From contig RECL01000266.1 in assembly GCA_007694025.1 (NCBI GenBank), forward strand, positions 1 to 37,619: DNA of 37,619 bases, written 5' to 3'. The DNA is from Spirochaetaceae bacterium (GTDB lineage: Bacteria > Spirochaetota > Spirochaetia > DSM-27196 > SLST01). Shown here in pieces: positions 9,416 through 19,174 of the stretch (the stretch's first letter is position 1; each line of letters starts with the position of its first letter). The position numbers were made by a program, and so were the translations under genes. Below the pieces are notes generated by a model. It saw only the letters and a list, made by a program, of their open reading frames with translations, did not search any database and was not told the origin of the DNA.

Positions 9416-10707
9416 TCGTACCTCAATACTTCCGCCGGCGTGATGCGACCGGCCCGGCGCGATGCGCCGTACGCGGCGACTGTCGCCGACAGCACGGCCA
9501 CTACCGCGATGGTGACCACCTCGCCGGCTACCAGCACGGCGGGTACTTCGTCCAGGTAGAAGTACGACGGGCTGAACACCGAAAAGCCGCCGCCGTCGAC
9601 GCCCGCGCCGCTGACTGCACCGACCGCGACCGCAGCGGCGACCGACACCGCGTTGATCGCGCGTTCGACGAACGCGAAGATACGGTTGATGTTCGCGCTG
9701 ACGATCACCCCAAGGACCGTTCCGATCGTCGCCCCGGCGGCACCGATCCAGACGCCTTCGAACACGAACACGAGTTGGAGCGCAAGCGGTGACGCGCCGA
9801 GCGCTTTCAGGACGCCGATCTCCTCCGTCCGTTCCATCACGCTGCGACGAAGCGACTGGTAGATATTGACCGCAACGACCACGAAGATCAGCCCGATCAA
9901 CAGCATCATCAGCGTCTTCTCCAGACGAAGCGCGCCGAAGATCGCGCGGTTGTACTCGCGCCAGCTTTCGACAGAGGCATCGGGAAAGAGGTCGCGGATC
10001 CGCGCGGTCACAACCCGATCGGCAAAACGATCACGGAGCTTCACGCCAACGGTCCCGGCGGGCGTGCCGAGCAGCGACCGCGACGTGTCGAGCGACACGA
10101 AGCTCCACCCGGCGTCGTACTCCAGGAAGCCGGTCTTGAACACGCCAATCACGTCGAGCCGCGGAGAGACGAGCGCGGCCCCGGCCGCGGCACCCTGGAT
10201 CAGATCGAACCCGACAAGCTCAACGGTGTCACCCACGCGGGCTCCGATCCGCCGCGCGAGCTCCTCTCCGAGCACGACAGTGGACGGCTCATCGAGTGCG
10301 AACCGCCCCGAGACGATTTCGAGGCTCCGCGCGAATCCTTCGTCGTCCGAGCCGATCGTGTCGGGCACTCCCCGGACAACTGCCGCTACGGGATCGCGGA
10401 AGTACCCGGCGAGCAGGCTGTGCTGCTCGGCGAACGGTACGGCCGCACGAACTCCCGCAAGCGCGCCAATCTGGCGCGCAGCCGACACCGGATCGACGCC
10501 GGTGACCTGCACGTGGAAGCTACCTACTTCCAGGATGTCTTCGATCGTGCTGTGCTGGAAGCCGTTCATGACCGCAAGGACCGATATCAGAGTCATGACC
10601 CCTGCGGCAATTCCAAGAACCGACAGCACCCCCGCGGTGTGCCCTTTCTCCCGGCGCTTCGTGCGGAAGTGTCGTACTGAAACGAAGAGGATCCAGCGAC
10701 TCGTCAT
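9412..10707 (-). CDS. LolC/LolE-like ABC transporter permease
   Basis: GVLSVLGIAAGVMTLISVLAVMNGFQ...EILEVGSFHVQVTG-type N-terminus and C-terminal TM block; 4-nt overlap with the ATPase gene. Confidence 0.85.
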   Translation of the reverse strand: MTSRWILFVSVRHFRTKRREKGHTAGVLSVLGIAAGVMTLISVLAVMNGFQHSTIEDILEVGSFHVQVTGVDPVSAARQIGALAGVRAAVPFAEQHSLLAGYFRDPVAAVVRGVPDTIGSDDEGFARSLEIVSGRFALDEPSTVVLGEELARRIGARVGDTVELVGFDLIQGAAAGAALVSPRLDVIGVFKTGFLEYDAGWSFVSLDTSRSLLGTPAGTVGVKLRDRFADRVVTARIRDLFPDASVESWREYNRAIFGALRLEKTLMMLLIGLIFVVVAVNIYQSLRRSVMERTEEIGVLKALGASPLALQLVFVFEGVWIGAAGATIGTVLGVIVSANINRIFAFVERAINAVSVAAAVAVGAVSGAGVDGGGFSVFSPSYFYLDEVPAVLVAGEVVTIAVVAVLSATVAAYGASRRAGRITPAEVLRYE

Positions 10708-11684
10708 GACTGTCCGTCCGGGGTCGCGAACTCGCGCGTTCGAATCGCCTCCCCATCGCGGAGTACCGACTCGCGGATTCTGACCTGCCCCCGGAAGTAG
10801 ACGCGAAGCAGCGCCTCGTCACCGCGATGGATCGTCTCGGTACGCGTATAGTCGGCTCCGGGTTCGTGATCGACGACCAGAGTCAGCGCTCCGTCGCGGA
10901 ACACGCGCTCGGCGATCAGCACACCGGCCTCGTAGAAGAACCGGCGCACCAGAAGCCCGGCATCGGTTTCGCTGCGCTCTTCGACCAGCAGGTCGCCGTC
11001 AAAGACCCTGACAAGGGCCGACCTGACAGCCTCGGCCGCGCGGCTGGTGACCCCGACCAGGACACCTCGCTCGTTGTACTGCTCGACGGTGACCTCCCCG
11101 TCTCGGGTACGCGTGACGCTTCGAAGCGGTGAACCAGCGCCGTCGGCCCAGTAGTCGCGCTCCTCCTGCTCAAGGATCGCATCTGAGACGCGAACGCGGC
11201 GCAGCACCAGCCGACCAGCCCGGTCGAACCGGCTCTCCTCGATCGATCTGCCGGTATCGTGCCACTCCAGCACCATCCGCCCCGCCTCGTACCGGTAGGT
11301 GATCGTATCCCCGGAGCCGTCGTGGACGACCGACCGCAACGACCCGTCGGCCCAGTAGGAGTAACGCTCGGTGTACCGGATGGTTCCATCGGGCAACCCG
11401 ACGCGGCGCTCGGCAAGCACTCCATCCACAACGACGAAGTCGGTTCTCTCGATCTCGACTCCATCGCGAAACAGCACGTGCGTTTCACCGACTGCGCTCG
11501 CGTCGACGCGGATGATCCACTCGTGCGCGTCGATCTCGTCGGCGGCAATCGCGTCGCGCACAACGCCCATCGCGTTCGACGCGTAGAAGCTGCCTTCGTC
11601 GGCGATCAAGCCGCGCGCGAACAGCGCGACCAGCGCCAGGGCGCAGACGCCGCGGGTGGGGCCCGGACGGCGGAAACAGTTCAT
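10704..11684 (-). CDS. Exported hypothetical protein with repeated YD/YwqK-like segments
   Basis: N-terminal hydrophobic segment; repeated E-R-Y-W-A-D-G-S-L-R / R-D-G-type strands (SYWADGSLRSVVHDGSGDTITYRYEAGRM). Confidence 0.6.
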   Translation of the reverse strand: MNCFRRPGPTRGVCALALVALFARGLIADEGSFYASNAMGVVRDAIAADEIDAHEWIIRVDASAVGETHVLFRDGVEIERTDFVVVDGVLAERRVGLPDGTIRYTERYSYWADGSLRSVVHDGSGDTITYRYEAGRMVLEWHDTGRSIEESRFDRAGRLVLRRVRVSDAILEQEERDYWADGAGSPLRSVTRTRDGEVTVEQYNERGVLVGVTSRAAEAVRSALVRVFDGDLLVEERSETDAGLLVRRFFYEAGVLIAERVFRDGALTLVVDHEPGADYTRTETIHRGDEALLRVYFRGQVRIRESVLRDGEAIRTREFATPDGQS

Positions 11685-12559
11685 GAAGGCGACACCAACT
11701 CCATCGCGTAATCTCCGGCGCGAAAGGGTCTGATATCGGTGTACGACTCACCGGTGCCCAGGAACACCGCGGGGATCCCGAGCTTTTCGGCTATCGGCAC
11801 CAGTATGCCACCGCGCGCAGTCGCGTCGTACTTCGCGAGCACGATCCCGTCGATCTTGACCGCGCCACTGAAGACCTCCGCCTGCTGAAGTCCGTTCTGA
11901 CCCGTCGTAGCGTCGATGACGAGCAGCTTGCGGTAGACTGCGTCGGGCGCCCGCGTCGCGACGATCCGGTCTATCTTGGCAAGCTCTTCCACCAGGTTCT
12001 TCTTCGTGTGCATCCGCCCCGCGGTGTCGGCCAGTACCAGCTGCTCCCCACGGTTGCGCGCGCTCTCGATCGCGTCGTAAATCACGGCCCCGGAGTCGGC
12101 TCCGGTCGCCTGTTTCACGATCCGGACACCGAGCCGGTCGGCGTGAATCGACAGCTGGTCGACTGCCGCCGCGCGAAAGGTATCTCCGGCGGCAAGACAG
12201 ATCCGGTCGGCCTGTCCCGACCGACGGAAGTGGTCGGCGAGCTTCGCGATCGTCGTCGTCTTGCCCACACCGTTGACACCGAGCACGAGCACCACGTTCA
12301 ACGCGTCGGGGGTCAGCACGAACGGATGCTCGATGACGGTCGACTCGATCCTGCGGCGTAGAATCGCGACCAGATCGCGATGATCCGACGCGGCCTCGAC
12401 CCGGCTCGCATCGCGGACCTCGTCGACCAGGCGCATCGCCATCGCCGCGCCCAGATCCGCCTCGATCAGCAACTCTTCGAGTTCCTCGTACGATTCCTCG
12501 GTTCCAAACCGCCCGCCGAACAGCTCGCGCAGACGGCTTGCGAGCCCACGCTTCTTCAT
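11681..12559 (-). CDS. ftsY: Signal recognition particle receptor FtsY
   Basis: VLGVNGVGKTTTIAKLA, AGDTFRAAAVDQL, DTAGRMHTKKNLVEEL, DATTGQNGLQQAEVF. Confidence 0.94.
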   Translation of the reverse strand: MKKRGLASRLRELFGGRFGTEESYEELEELLIEADLGAAMAMRLVDEVRDASRVEAASDHRDLVAILRRRIESTVIEHPFVLTPDALNVVLVLGVNGVGKTTTIAKLADHFRRSGQADRICLAAGDTFRAAAVDQLSIHADRLGVRIVKQATGADSGAVIYDAIESARNRGEQLVLADTAGRMHTKKNLVEELAKIDRIVATRAPDAVYRKLLVIDATTGQNGLQQAEVFSGAVKIDGIVLAKYDATARGGILVPIAEKLGIPAVFLGTGESYTDIRPFRAGDYAMELVSPS

Positions 12560-12580
12560 CGTTTCGCTCCCTGGACAATC

Positions 12581-14074
12581 TTACTGATTGTGGAACCCCT
12601 CTCCCACCGCGACGTAGTCGACGATGGTGAGCACCACGTTCGCGAGCAGCGCCGCATTGACCATCACGCCGCCGAGTGCCGACCAGTAGAGGATGTTGCC
12701 GGTCCGCACCATCCGCTGGTCCTCCTCAAACGACAGCCTCAGGATATCGGGTCCCGAGCGTACGCCAAGAATACTCTGGTACCCGCCCCAGAGCACGAGC
12801 GTGGCCGGCACGCTCACGACGAACCAGGTCAGCGACCGATAGAAGTCCGCACGCGTGCGGCGGATCTCCTGTCCCCAGTCGATCGAGTCGGGCAGCAGCG
12901 CGCGCGACACCACCGACGCGGTCGTCTGATCCACGACAAAGCGCGACTCCAGATACCCGTCGCGCGTCATGCGCACGGTGGAACTCCCCGGCGCAAACCG
13001 GTGGGTCACGGGAGTCGATCCGACCCAGACCGAATCGACGTAGACGTTCGCGCCCGACGGAGAGCTTTGAAGCCGGACCGGTCGCGCGGTCGACTCGGTC
13101 AGATCGATCCGCAGCGACGCCGCCTCGCCGGCTTCGAGCGTGATGCGTTGGACGACCGGGGCCCGTCCCGACGCAGACACGTGAAGCTCGTAGTCGCCCG
13201 GACGTGCGAACGGAATCCGCGCCGAACCGAGCCCGATCAGCGCCGAATCGACGCGGATCGCAGCGGATGATGGCGTGGCGATCACGTCGATCGCCCCCCA
13301 CGGCCGGCCGAGCAGGCTCGAAGCCACGGCGTCGGCCACATCGGCCGCGTCGGCGGCGATCTCCTCTGCCAGTCGCGTAACAACCGCGATCCGCTCGATC
13401 GTAGCAAGAAACGCGTGATACAGGTAGATGTCGATCACAACGTACCCGGCGATCTGTTCGGCGTATCCAAACACAAGCGCGTCAAGGTCGTCGCGCGCGG
13501 CCGCGTCGCGCAGCGGCCGGTCGTCGGCAAGCAGACTGTCGATGCCGGCGGGAATCGCGGGCAGGAGCCGCCCCGCCTCAAGCGCAGCGACGAACCCGAC
13601 CGGGCGCTCGCGCTCGATCGCAAGCGTGGGCTCCATCGACGCGAGCGTGTCGAACCGAAGGCGTGCGGCAGCCACCGCGTCGCGCGCCGCGCCGATCGCT
13701 GTCGCCGACGGGTTACGCTCGAAGGCGAGCCGGTCGCGACGCTCAACGGCGGCGCTCAACGTTCGTGCCGCGTCGCGGCGTGCCGCCTCGAGCCGCCGCG
13801 TACCGTACGCGACGACCTCCTGATCGGTCAGGGTGCGGGCATCGACCGCCCGGATCGACTCGTACAGAAGCAGGGGAAAGGTCGCTGCGACGAAGCGTCG
13901 CTCAACGGCAACACGGTCGGCCGACAGCGCAGCAACACCGACGCGGAAGACCGGGCGCTGCGGCGGCAGACCCGGATCGGGCTCTTTCGCGACGGCACCG
14001 ATCGCGAGCGCTCCAACGAGTGCGGCTACGCACGCGAACCGATTGAGGCTACGCAGGCACGCGTAGTGCATCAC
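12581..14074 (-). CDS. PEGA-domain membrane-associated protein
   Basis: Signal peptide; two PEGA-like segments (SSPSGANVYVDSVWVGSTPVTHRFAPGSSTVRMTRDGY); C-terminal hydrophobic segments. Confidence 0.7.
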   Translation of the reverse strand: MMHYACLRSLNRFACVAALVGALAIGAVAKEPDPGLPPQRPVFRVGVAALSADRVAVERRFVAATFPLLLYESIRAVDARTLTDQEVVAYGTRRLEAARRDAARTLSAAVERRDRLAFERNPSATAIGAARDAVAAARLRFDTLASMEPTLAIERERPVGFVAALEAGRLLPAIPAGIDSLLADDRPLRDAAARDDLDALVFGYAEQIAGYVVIDIYLYHAFLATIERIAVVTRLAEEIAADAADVADAVASSLLGRPWGAIDVIATPSSAAIRVDSALIGLGSARIPFARPGDYELHVSASGRAPVVQRITLEAGEAASLRIDLTESTARPVRLQSSPSGANVYVDSVWVGSTPVTHRFAPGSSTVRMTRDGYLESRFVVDQTTASVVSRALLPDSIDWGQEIRRTRADFYRSLTWFVVSVPATLVLWGGYQSILGVRSGPDILRLSFEEDQRMVRTGNILYWSALGGVMVNAALLANVVLTIVDYVAVGEGFHNQ

Positions 14075-14450
14075 GCTCCACCCTGTCGGCCGCGAGTACC
14101 TTCGATATCGCGCTGACGACGCGCTGCGGCGTGAACGGCTTCACGACGAAGTCGCGCGCACCGAGCTGGATCGCGCGAACGATCAGCTGCTGCTCGCCGA
14201 GCGCGCTGCACATGATCACCCGCGCGCGCGGTTCGAGCATCCTTATCTTGCGGAGCGTCGTTATCCCGTCCATCACGGGCATCGCTATGTCGAGCAGAAC
14301 CACGTCGGGTTCATGCACCAGGAAGCGGCGCAGCGCCGCACGGCCATCTTCGGCCTCCGCAACCACGTCGGCGCCGGCATCGCTCAGGATACCGCAGAGC
14401 AGTTCTCGCATGAACTGCAGGTCGTCGACGACGAGTACGCGGACCCTCAT
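14049..14450 (-). CDS. CheY-like response regulator receiver protein
   Basis: MRVRVLVVDDLQFMRELL...PDVVLLDIAMPVMDGITTLRKI...CSALGEQ...VVKPFTPQRV; ATG overlaps prfB stop (ATGA). Confidence 0.9.
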   Translation of the reverse strand: MRVRVLVVDDLQFMRELLCGILSDAGADVVAEAEDGRAALRRFLVHEPDVVLLDIAMPVMDGITTLRKIRMLEPRARVIMCSALGEQQLIVRAIQLGARDFVVKPFTPQRVVSAISKVLAADRVERDALRVPA

Positions 14451-15551
14451 GCGCTCCCGTTCCACGAGAAGCGCAGGTATTCCTCGATAAACGGATCAAG
14501 GTCACCGTCCATGACCGCCTGGACGTTGCTGGTCTCGTGCTTGGTGCGGTGGTCCTTGACCATCGTGTACGGCTGAAACACGTACGACCGAATCTGATTG
14601 CCCCAGGAGATATCCTTCTTCTCGGCAGCGTCGGCGGCGTGCTCTGCATCCTGCTTCGCGCGGTAGAACTCGTAGAGTCGGCTCTTCAGCACCTTCATCG
14701 CGGTCGCCCGGTTCTTGTGCTGACTCCGCTCGTTCTGGCACTGGACGACGATACCCGAGTCGAAGTGCGTGATCCGCACAGCGCTGTCGGTCTTGTTGAC
14801 GTGCTGACCGCCGGCGCCGCTTGCGCGGTACGTGTCCACGCGAATGTCGTCGGGCTTGATATCGACCTCGATGTCGTCATCGATTACCGGGCTCACGTAG
14901 ACCGACGCAAACGACGTGTGTCGCCGACCGCTCGAGTCGAACGGACTGATGCGAACGAGCCGATGGATACCGGTCTCGCCCTTGAGATAGCCGTACGCGT
15001 AGTCGCCGTCGAGCTGGATCGTAACGCTCTTGATCCCGCCCTCTGCCTCCTGGATGTCGAGTAGCTCGTAGCGCATCGCGTTGCGGTCGGCCCAGCGTGT
15101 GTACGCGCGATAGAGCATGCTCACCCAGTCGCACGCCTCGGTGCCGCCGGCACCCGAGTGTATCGTGAAGAACGCGTTCGACGCGTCGAATCGATCAGAC
15201 AGCAGTTCCAGGACTTCGAGCCGGTCGAAGACGCGCTGCTGCTCGGCAAGGCCATCGCGGATTTCCCGCTCCAGGTCACCACTCTTTTCGGCGATCGCAA
15301 GCTCCAGGAGTTCGGCGAGCTCGTCGGTCTCAGAGACAAGCCGCTCCCACGGTTCGAGGCGATCCTTCGTGCGCTTCAGTTGCGTCATCACCCGCTCGGC
15401 TTCCTCACGGTTATCCCAGAGGCTCGGGTCAGCGGTGCGATGTTCAAGGTCGGCGATCTCGGACTTCAACCTATCCGAGTCAAAGATGCCTCCAGGTGTC
15501 CAAAACTCGCTTTCTGAGGTCCCGAATCGGCGTGACAAGTTCTTCGAGCAT
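14447..15551 (-). CDS. prfB: Peptide chain release factor 2, expressed via programmed +1 frameshift
   Basis: Zero frame from ATG 15551: MLEELVTPIRDLRKRVLDTWRHL-TGA; +1 frame continues DSDRLKSEIADLEHR...GAGGTEACDW...SGAGGQHVNKTDSAVRITH (GGQ motif). GGAGG, 3-nt spacer and CTT TGA C at the shift site. Confidence 0.95.
15479..15493 (-). promoter_or_regulatory. prfB programmed +1 ribosomal frameshift signal
   Basis: Minus strand reads GGAGG CAT CTT TGA C, as in bacterial prfB recoding sites; TGA at 15482..15480. Confidence 0.93.
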
Positions 15552-15652
15552 ATTGCCTCCGGTCTTCCGGGAGTATAGTGAATGGGGCGCGCCGAGTCAC
15601 CCCGCGGGGAGTACTGTTGCGGGCGACCCGATGTACCGATTATTATGAGTGA

Positions 15653-17071
15653 ATGGTGAACCGCCGGCTCTCCACGACCCGTCAACTCCTCTTTCTTGCG
15701 CTCATCGCAGCACTGACGGGCATCGTATCAGCGCAGACCTCCGGCACAGCGGATCAGAGCCGGTCGACGATGGTCGCGCGACTGCGCGTTTCTATTCGAG
15801 AGCCGCAGATACGGCTCTCATGGGTGCCCGCCGACACCGCGGGCAACACGATCGTGTACCGCTCGACCACCGAGTTCGCAGACGACTCGTTCGAGCACGC
15901 GGAAGTCGTCGGTATAGTGGCAGCGGACGTATCGTCGTTCATCGACGTACCGCCGCAGGCGGGGTCGTATCACTACGCGGTCGTCGCGACCGACGCCGAC
16001 GGAACGCCCTTCCGGTCGATTGTTCCGGGGCGCAACTCAACACTGCGTCCGGTCGAGATCGCCGGACCGCCCGAGCTCGACGGTCCGGCGCGGATCACGT
16101 CGATCGCCGCAATAGCAACGCCTGAGGGCGCGGTCACCATCGCGATCGGCGCCGACCGGACCGACCGGATGATCGCGGTGTACCGGTCGACATCGCCGAT
16201 TCGGGTCGCGACAGACCTGGCCGGGGCGTCTATGTTCCGGCGTATCGACTCGCGGCTGGGGTCGATCGACGACCTGCCGGTACCCGGGATCGGGTACTAC
16301 TACGCGGCATTCGATGCGCAAGAGGTTCTCGACGGCACCGTGACGGTACGACCCGGAGAAAACGCGACGGTTCAGTCGGTTACGATCCCTCTGCCGGAGT
16401 CGGCTCGTCCGCCGACGCCGCGACCGGCCCCGGCGCGCGTAGCCGAACCGGCGGCGCCCGATAGCGACGTTGACGCCGACGGACGGCTCGCACCCGAACC
16501 TGACGCCGCACCCGAACCTGGAGTCGCGCCCCAACCGGAGGTCGACGCCGTGCAGCCGCCGACGGTCGTGACGCGGGGTATTCCACTGCCGTTCCTGCGG
16601 CCGCAGGCGGGCTTCACGACGGGAACCGCGCTGAGCGACCCGCGGCGGTTCCTGCCGGAGCCGGTTGCGGTTAGTGTCGATACCGAGCGCGCGATCGGCC
16701 GACTGATGGAACGAAGCGTGCCGGTCACGATACCCGAGGGCCCCCCGATTCTGCGCGAAGACCGTCTGGCCGATCCACAGGGCATCGAGTACAGGTTGCG
16801 AACGATCATCGACGGCCCGATCAGGCTCTTCGCGTGGGAAGAGGCGATCGAACAGATCGACGCGCTCGCGTCGCTACCGCTGCCGTCTGATCTGCGCGCG
16901 CGGACGCATTACTATCGGGGCCGGGCGCTGCATGCGATCGGCGAGCGGCGTGAGGCTCTGCTGGAGTTCCTGGTAGCCAGGGAGTACCACTACGCGGAGT
17001 CGCAGGCATGGATCCGCGTCATTCTGGCCGAACTCGCCGGTTCGGCTACAGCTTCTCAAACCGGATTCTGA
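15653..17071 (+). CDS. Exported hypothetical protein with FN3-like region and Pro-rich linker
   Basis: Signal peptide MVNRRLSTTRQLLFLALIAALTGIVSAQ; central APEPDAAPEPGVAPQPEV; helical C-terminus. Confidence 0.7.
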   Translation: MVNRRLSTTRQLLFLALIAALTGIVSAQTSGTADQSRSTMVARLRVSIREPQIRLSWVPADTAGNTIVYRSTTEFADDSFEHAEVVGIVAADVSSFIDVPPQAGSYHYAVVATDADGTPFRSIVPGRNSTLRPVEIAGPPELDGPARITSIAAIATPEGAVTIAIGADRTDRMIAVYRSTSPIRVATDLAGASMFRRIDSRLGSIDDLPVPGIGYYYAAFDAQEVLDGTVTVRPGENATVQSVTIPLPESARPPTPRPAPARVAEPAAPDSDVDADGRLAPEPDAAPEPGVAPQPEVDAVQPPTVVTRGIPLPFLRPQAGFTTGTALSDPRRFLPEPVAVSVDTERAIGRLMERSVPVTIPEGPPILREDRLADPQGIEYRLRTIIDGPIRLFAWEEAIEQIDALASLPLPSDLRARTHYYRGRALHAIGERREALLEFLVAREYHYAESQAWIRVILAELAGSATASQTGF

Positions 17072-19073
17072 TCGCCGCCTGCACGCGCGCGCCCGGGTCG
17101 ACGCTGAGCGCGAACCGCGGCACGATGCATGTACTCTGATACTCGACTATCCGGCCCTCCGTTCCGTTTTCGCCGGTTCGTCGGACGGTACGGACCGGAA
17201 AGCACCACGGGTCGCACTCGGGGAACGTCACGGTGATCGCAGTGTGATTCGCCAGATCCTCGATGCGAATCTCCGACACGGTCTCGTGCCGGTTGTCATC
17301 GGGGGCAACCTCCTGGAGCCGCCGGCGTCCACCGCGGACGAAGATCCGCTGACTGTCCGGATCGGCCGACTCGAACGCGAGGTTGATCTCCGGAGCAAAC
17401 AGACCCTCGAGTCTCGAGTCCCCGGTGCATCTGATCGTGTACTCCAGGTCGATGATACCGCGCTTGAACTCGTACCGCTTATCGAGCTCGACCGGCAGTC
17501 GGGCCTTGCCGTTCGCCCGCACGGAACCGGCGGCGGACAGATCGAGTCGCTGGGTGTCGCGCTTGCCGACCGACCGCGCGTACAGCGCGTCGGTGAAGTT
17601 ACCGAGCTCGGATGCGGTCCCCGCGATGAACTGCTCTACGGTCGTGTCCGACGAAAGGAAGTGGTCGACAAAGCCCCTGCGAGGATACCGGTCGTAGCCG
17701 AGCGCCTGGTCGTCGGTCGAGTGATAGCTCTCGCGTTGCCGTGAAAAGGTGTCGAGGTAGTTCCAGCTCGTCGGGAGGTAGTCGAGTTCGAACAGCATAC
17801 CGCCGACCTGATGGACGTACGCGTTGAGATCGGTACCCTGATAGAGGTACTCGTCGAGCCCGTCCATATCGAAGTCGACGGCTACGATCGACGGGCTGAA
17901 TATGCCACGCTCGCGGGTCTTCTTCTCCGCCTCGATCAGCGCGCGGTAGACCTGTTTGCGCAGGTGCCCCTGGTAGATCCCGCCGTGCTGTCCGTGCCAG
18001 TACGCGTTGTGGCACTGCCCGCGCCATAGCTCCTCGCGGGCGGCCTGCTTTCGGTACTTGTCGCCGCGGATCTGATTCACGAGCACGTGCGTATACTGCA
18101 TCTTCGCGTACATCTGGTTGCTTTCGGCGTACCTCGTGAGAAACTGCCGGAAGTGGCCGCCGATCATGTATCCGTTGCGGCCGTTGGACGCGTTGTCGCG
18201 TACGCTCGAGTAGGAGTCCTGCTGGTCGGGCGTCATCGACCAGTAGAGCAACTCCTCAGACCCCGCGGAGTGGAAGTAGGCGCGCCGACGCGGCCGACTC
18301 TCCTTCACGTACTGCGATGGGAGCCCGACCTCGATCCATTCCCGGTTCTCCTTGAGCAGCTCGACGAACTGCTCGAGCCATGGACTCGGTGGCGAAGGTC
18401 GCTCAGGCAGTCGTCGGCCCCCGTCGTCGATCAGGACGTGCACGCGCGACCCGTCATCGTCGCTTTGATCGCGCAGGTAATCGACGATACGCTCGGGCGG
18501 TTCGGTTCGTGCGAGGAGTTTGAGGTCGTGACAGACCGGGAACACAACGATGGTCTTGCCCTGATCCTCGGTGAGGCACGGACGACACAGGTCTTCGTCG
18601 CGCATCCCGGCGGTCAGGAAGTGGTAATCGTCAAGGAAGACGTATTCCATCCCGCTTGAGCGCAGCGTGCTCGCAAGACTCGGCTCCCATACATGCTCGG
18701 TTATCCACGTGCCACGAGGCCTGCGTCCGAACCGCTTGCGGAGATAGGTCGTGAGGCTTTCGATCTGTCCAAGCCGGTCGAGCCGTGGTATCAGGCTCAG
18801 AACCGGGTCGTAGAAGCCGCCGCCGAGGATCTCGCACTGCTTGCGGGTGATCATCTCCGACAGGACGTCGGTGTACTCGGAGTGGTGCTTCTCGAGCCAC
18901 TGCAGCAGCTGTCCGGAATAGTGCAGCGTCACAGGAATCTGGGGTGCATGGTAGAGCACGCGCAGGTAGGGCTTGAGCGAGGTCTGGTATACGTGTTCTA
19001 TCTCGTCATCGCTGGCTCCGACGGGCAGACTGTTCGTCGAACCAAGGATGAGCCTGGCCTTCTTCATCGCCAT
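17046..19073 (-). CDS. Glycoside hydrolase family 57 protein (4-alpha-glucanotransferase-like)
   Basis: TWITEHVWEPSLASTLRSSGMEYVFLDD (motif with nucleophile Glu), HVLIDDGG, HNAYWHGQHGGIYQGHLRKQVYRALI; C-terminal domains as in GH57 transferases. Confidence 0.88.
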   Translation of the reverse strand: MAMKKARLILGSTNSLPVGASDDEIEHVYQTSLKPYLRVLYHAPQIPVTLHYSGQLLQWLEKHHSEYTDVLSEMITRKQCEILGGGFYDPVLSLIPRLDRLGQIESLTTYLRKRFGRRPRGTWITEHVWEPSLASTLRSSGMEYVFLDDYHFLTAGMRDEDLCRPCLTEDQGKTIVVFPVCHDLKLLARTEPPERIVDYLRDQSDDDGSRVHVLIDDGGRRLPERPSPPSPWLEQFVELLKENREWIEVGLPSQYVKESRPRRRAYFHSAGSEELLYWSMTPDQQDSYSSVRDNASNGRNGYMIGGHFRQFLTRYAESNQMYAKMQYTHVLVNQIRGDKYRKQAAREELWRGQCHNAYWHGQHGGIYQGHLRKQVYRALIEAEKKTRERGIFSPSIVAVDFDMDGLDEYLYQGTDLNAYVHQVGGMLFELDYLPTSWNYLDTFSRQRESYHSTDDQALGYDRYPRRGFVDHFLSSDTTVEQFIAGTASELGNFTDALYARSVGKRDTQRLDLSAAGSVRANGKARLPVELDKRYEFKRGIIDLEYTIRCTGDSRLEGLFAPEINLAFESADPDSQRIFVRGGRRRLQEVAPDDNRHETVSEIRIEDLANHTAITVTFPECDPWCFPVRTVRRTGENGTEGRIVEYQSTCIVPRFALSVDPGARVQAAIRIRFEKL

Positions 19074-19134
19074 CCCACTGGTATCGCGCGGCTTGGCCGG
19101 TGGCACGGAGAGCCGTTGACCCGCCAGTGTAGCG

Positions 19135-19163
19135 ATTCTACCGCCCCGCCGACCGCTTGTAAA
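19135..19163 (-). promoter_or_regulatory. Sigma70-like promoter for GH57 gene
   Basis: Minus strand TTTACA (19163..19158), 17-nt spacer, TAGAAT (19140..19135). Confidence 0.6.
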
Positions 19164-19174
19164 TGGGCCAAGGA

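Noticed and set aside
15552-15685. N-terminal segment of the listed 412-aa prfB ORF
   Set aside because: Explained by the +1 frameshift; this segment is not expected to be translated in that frame.
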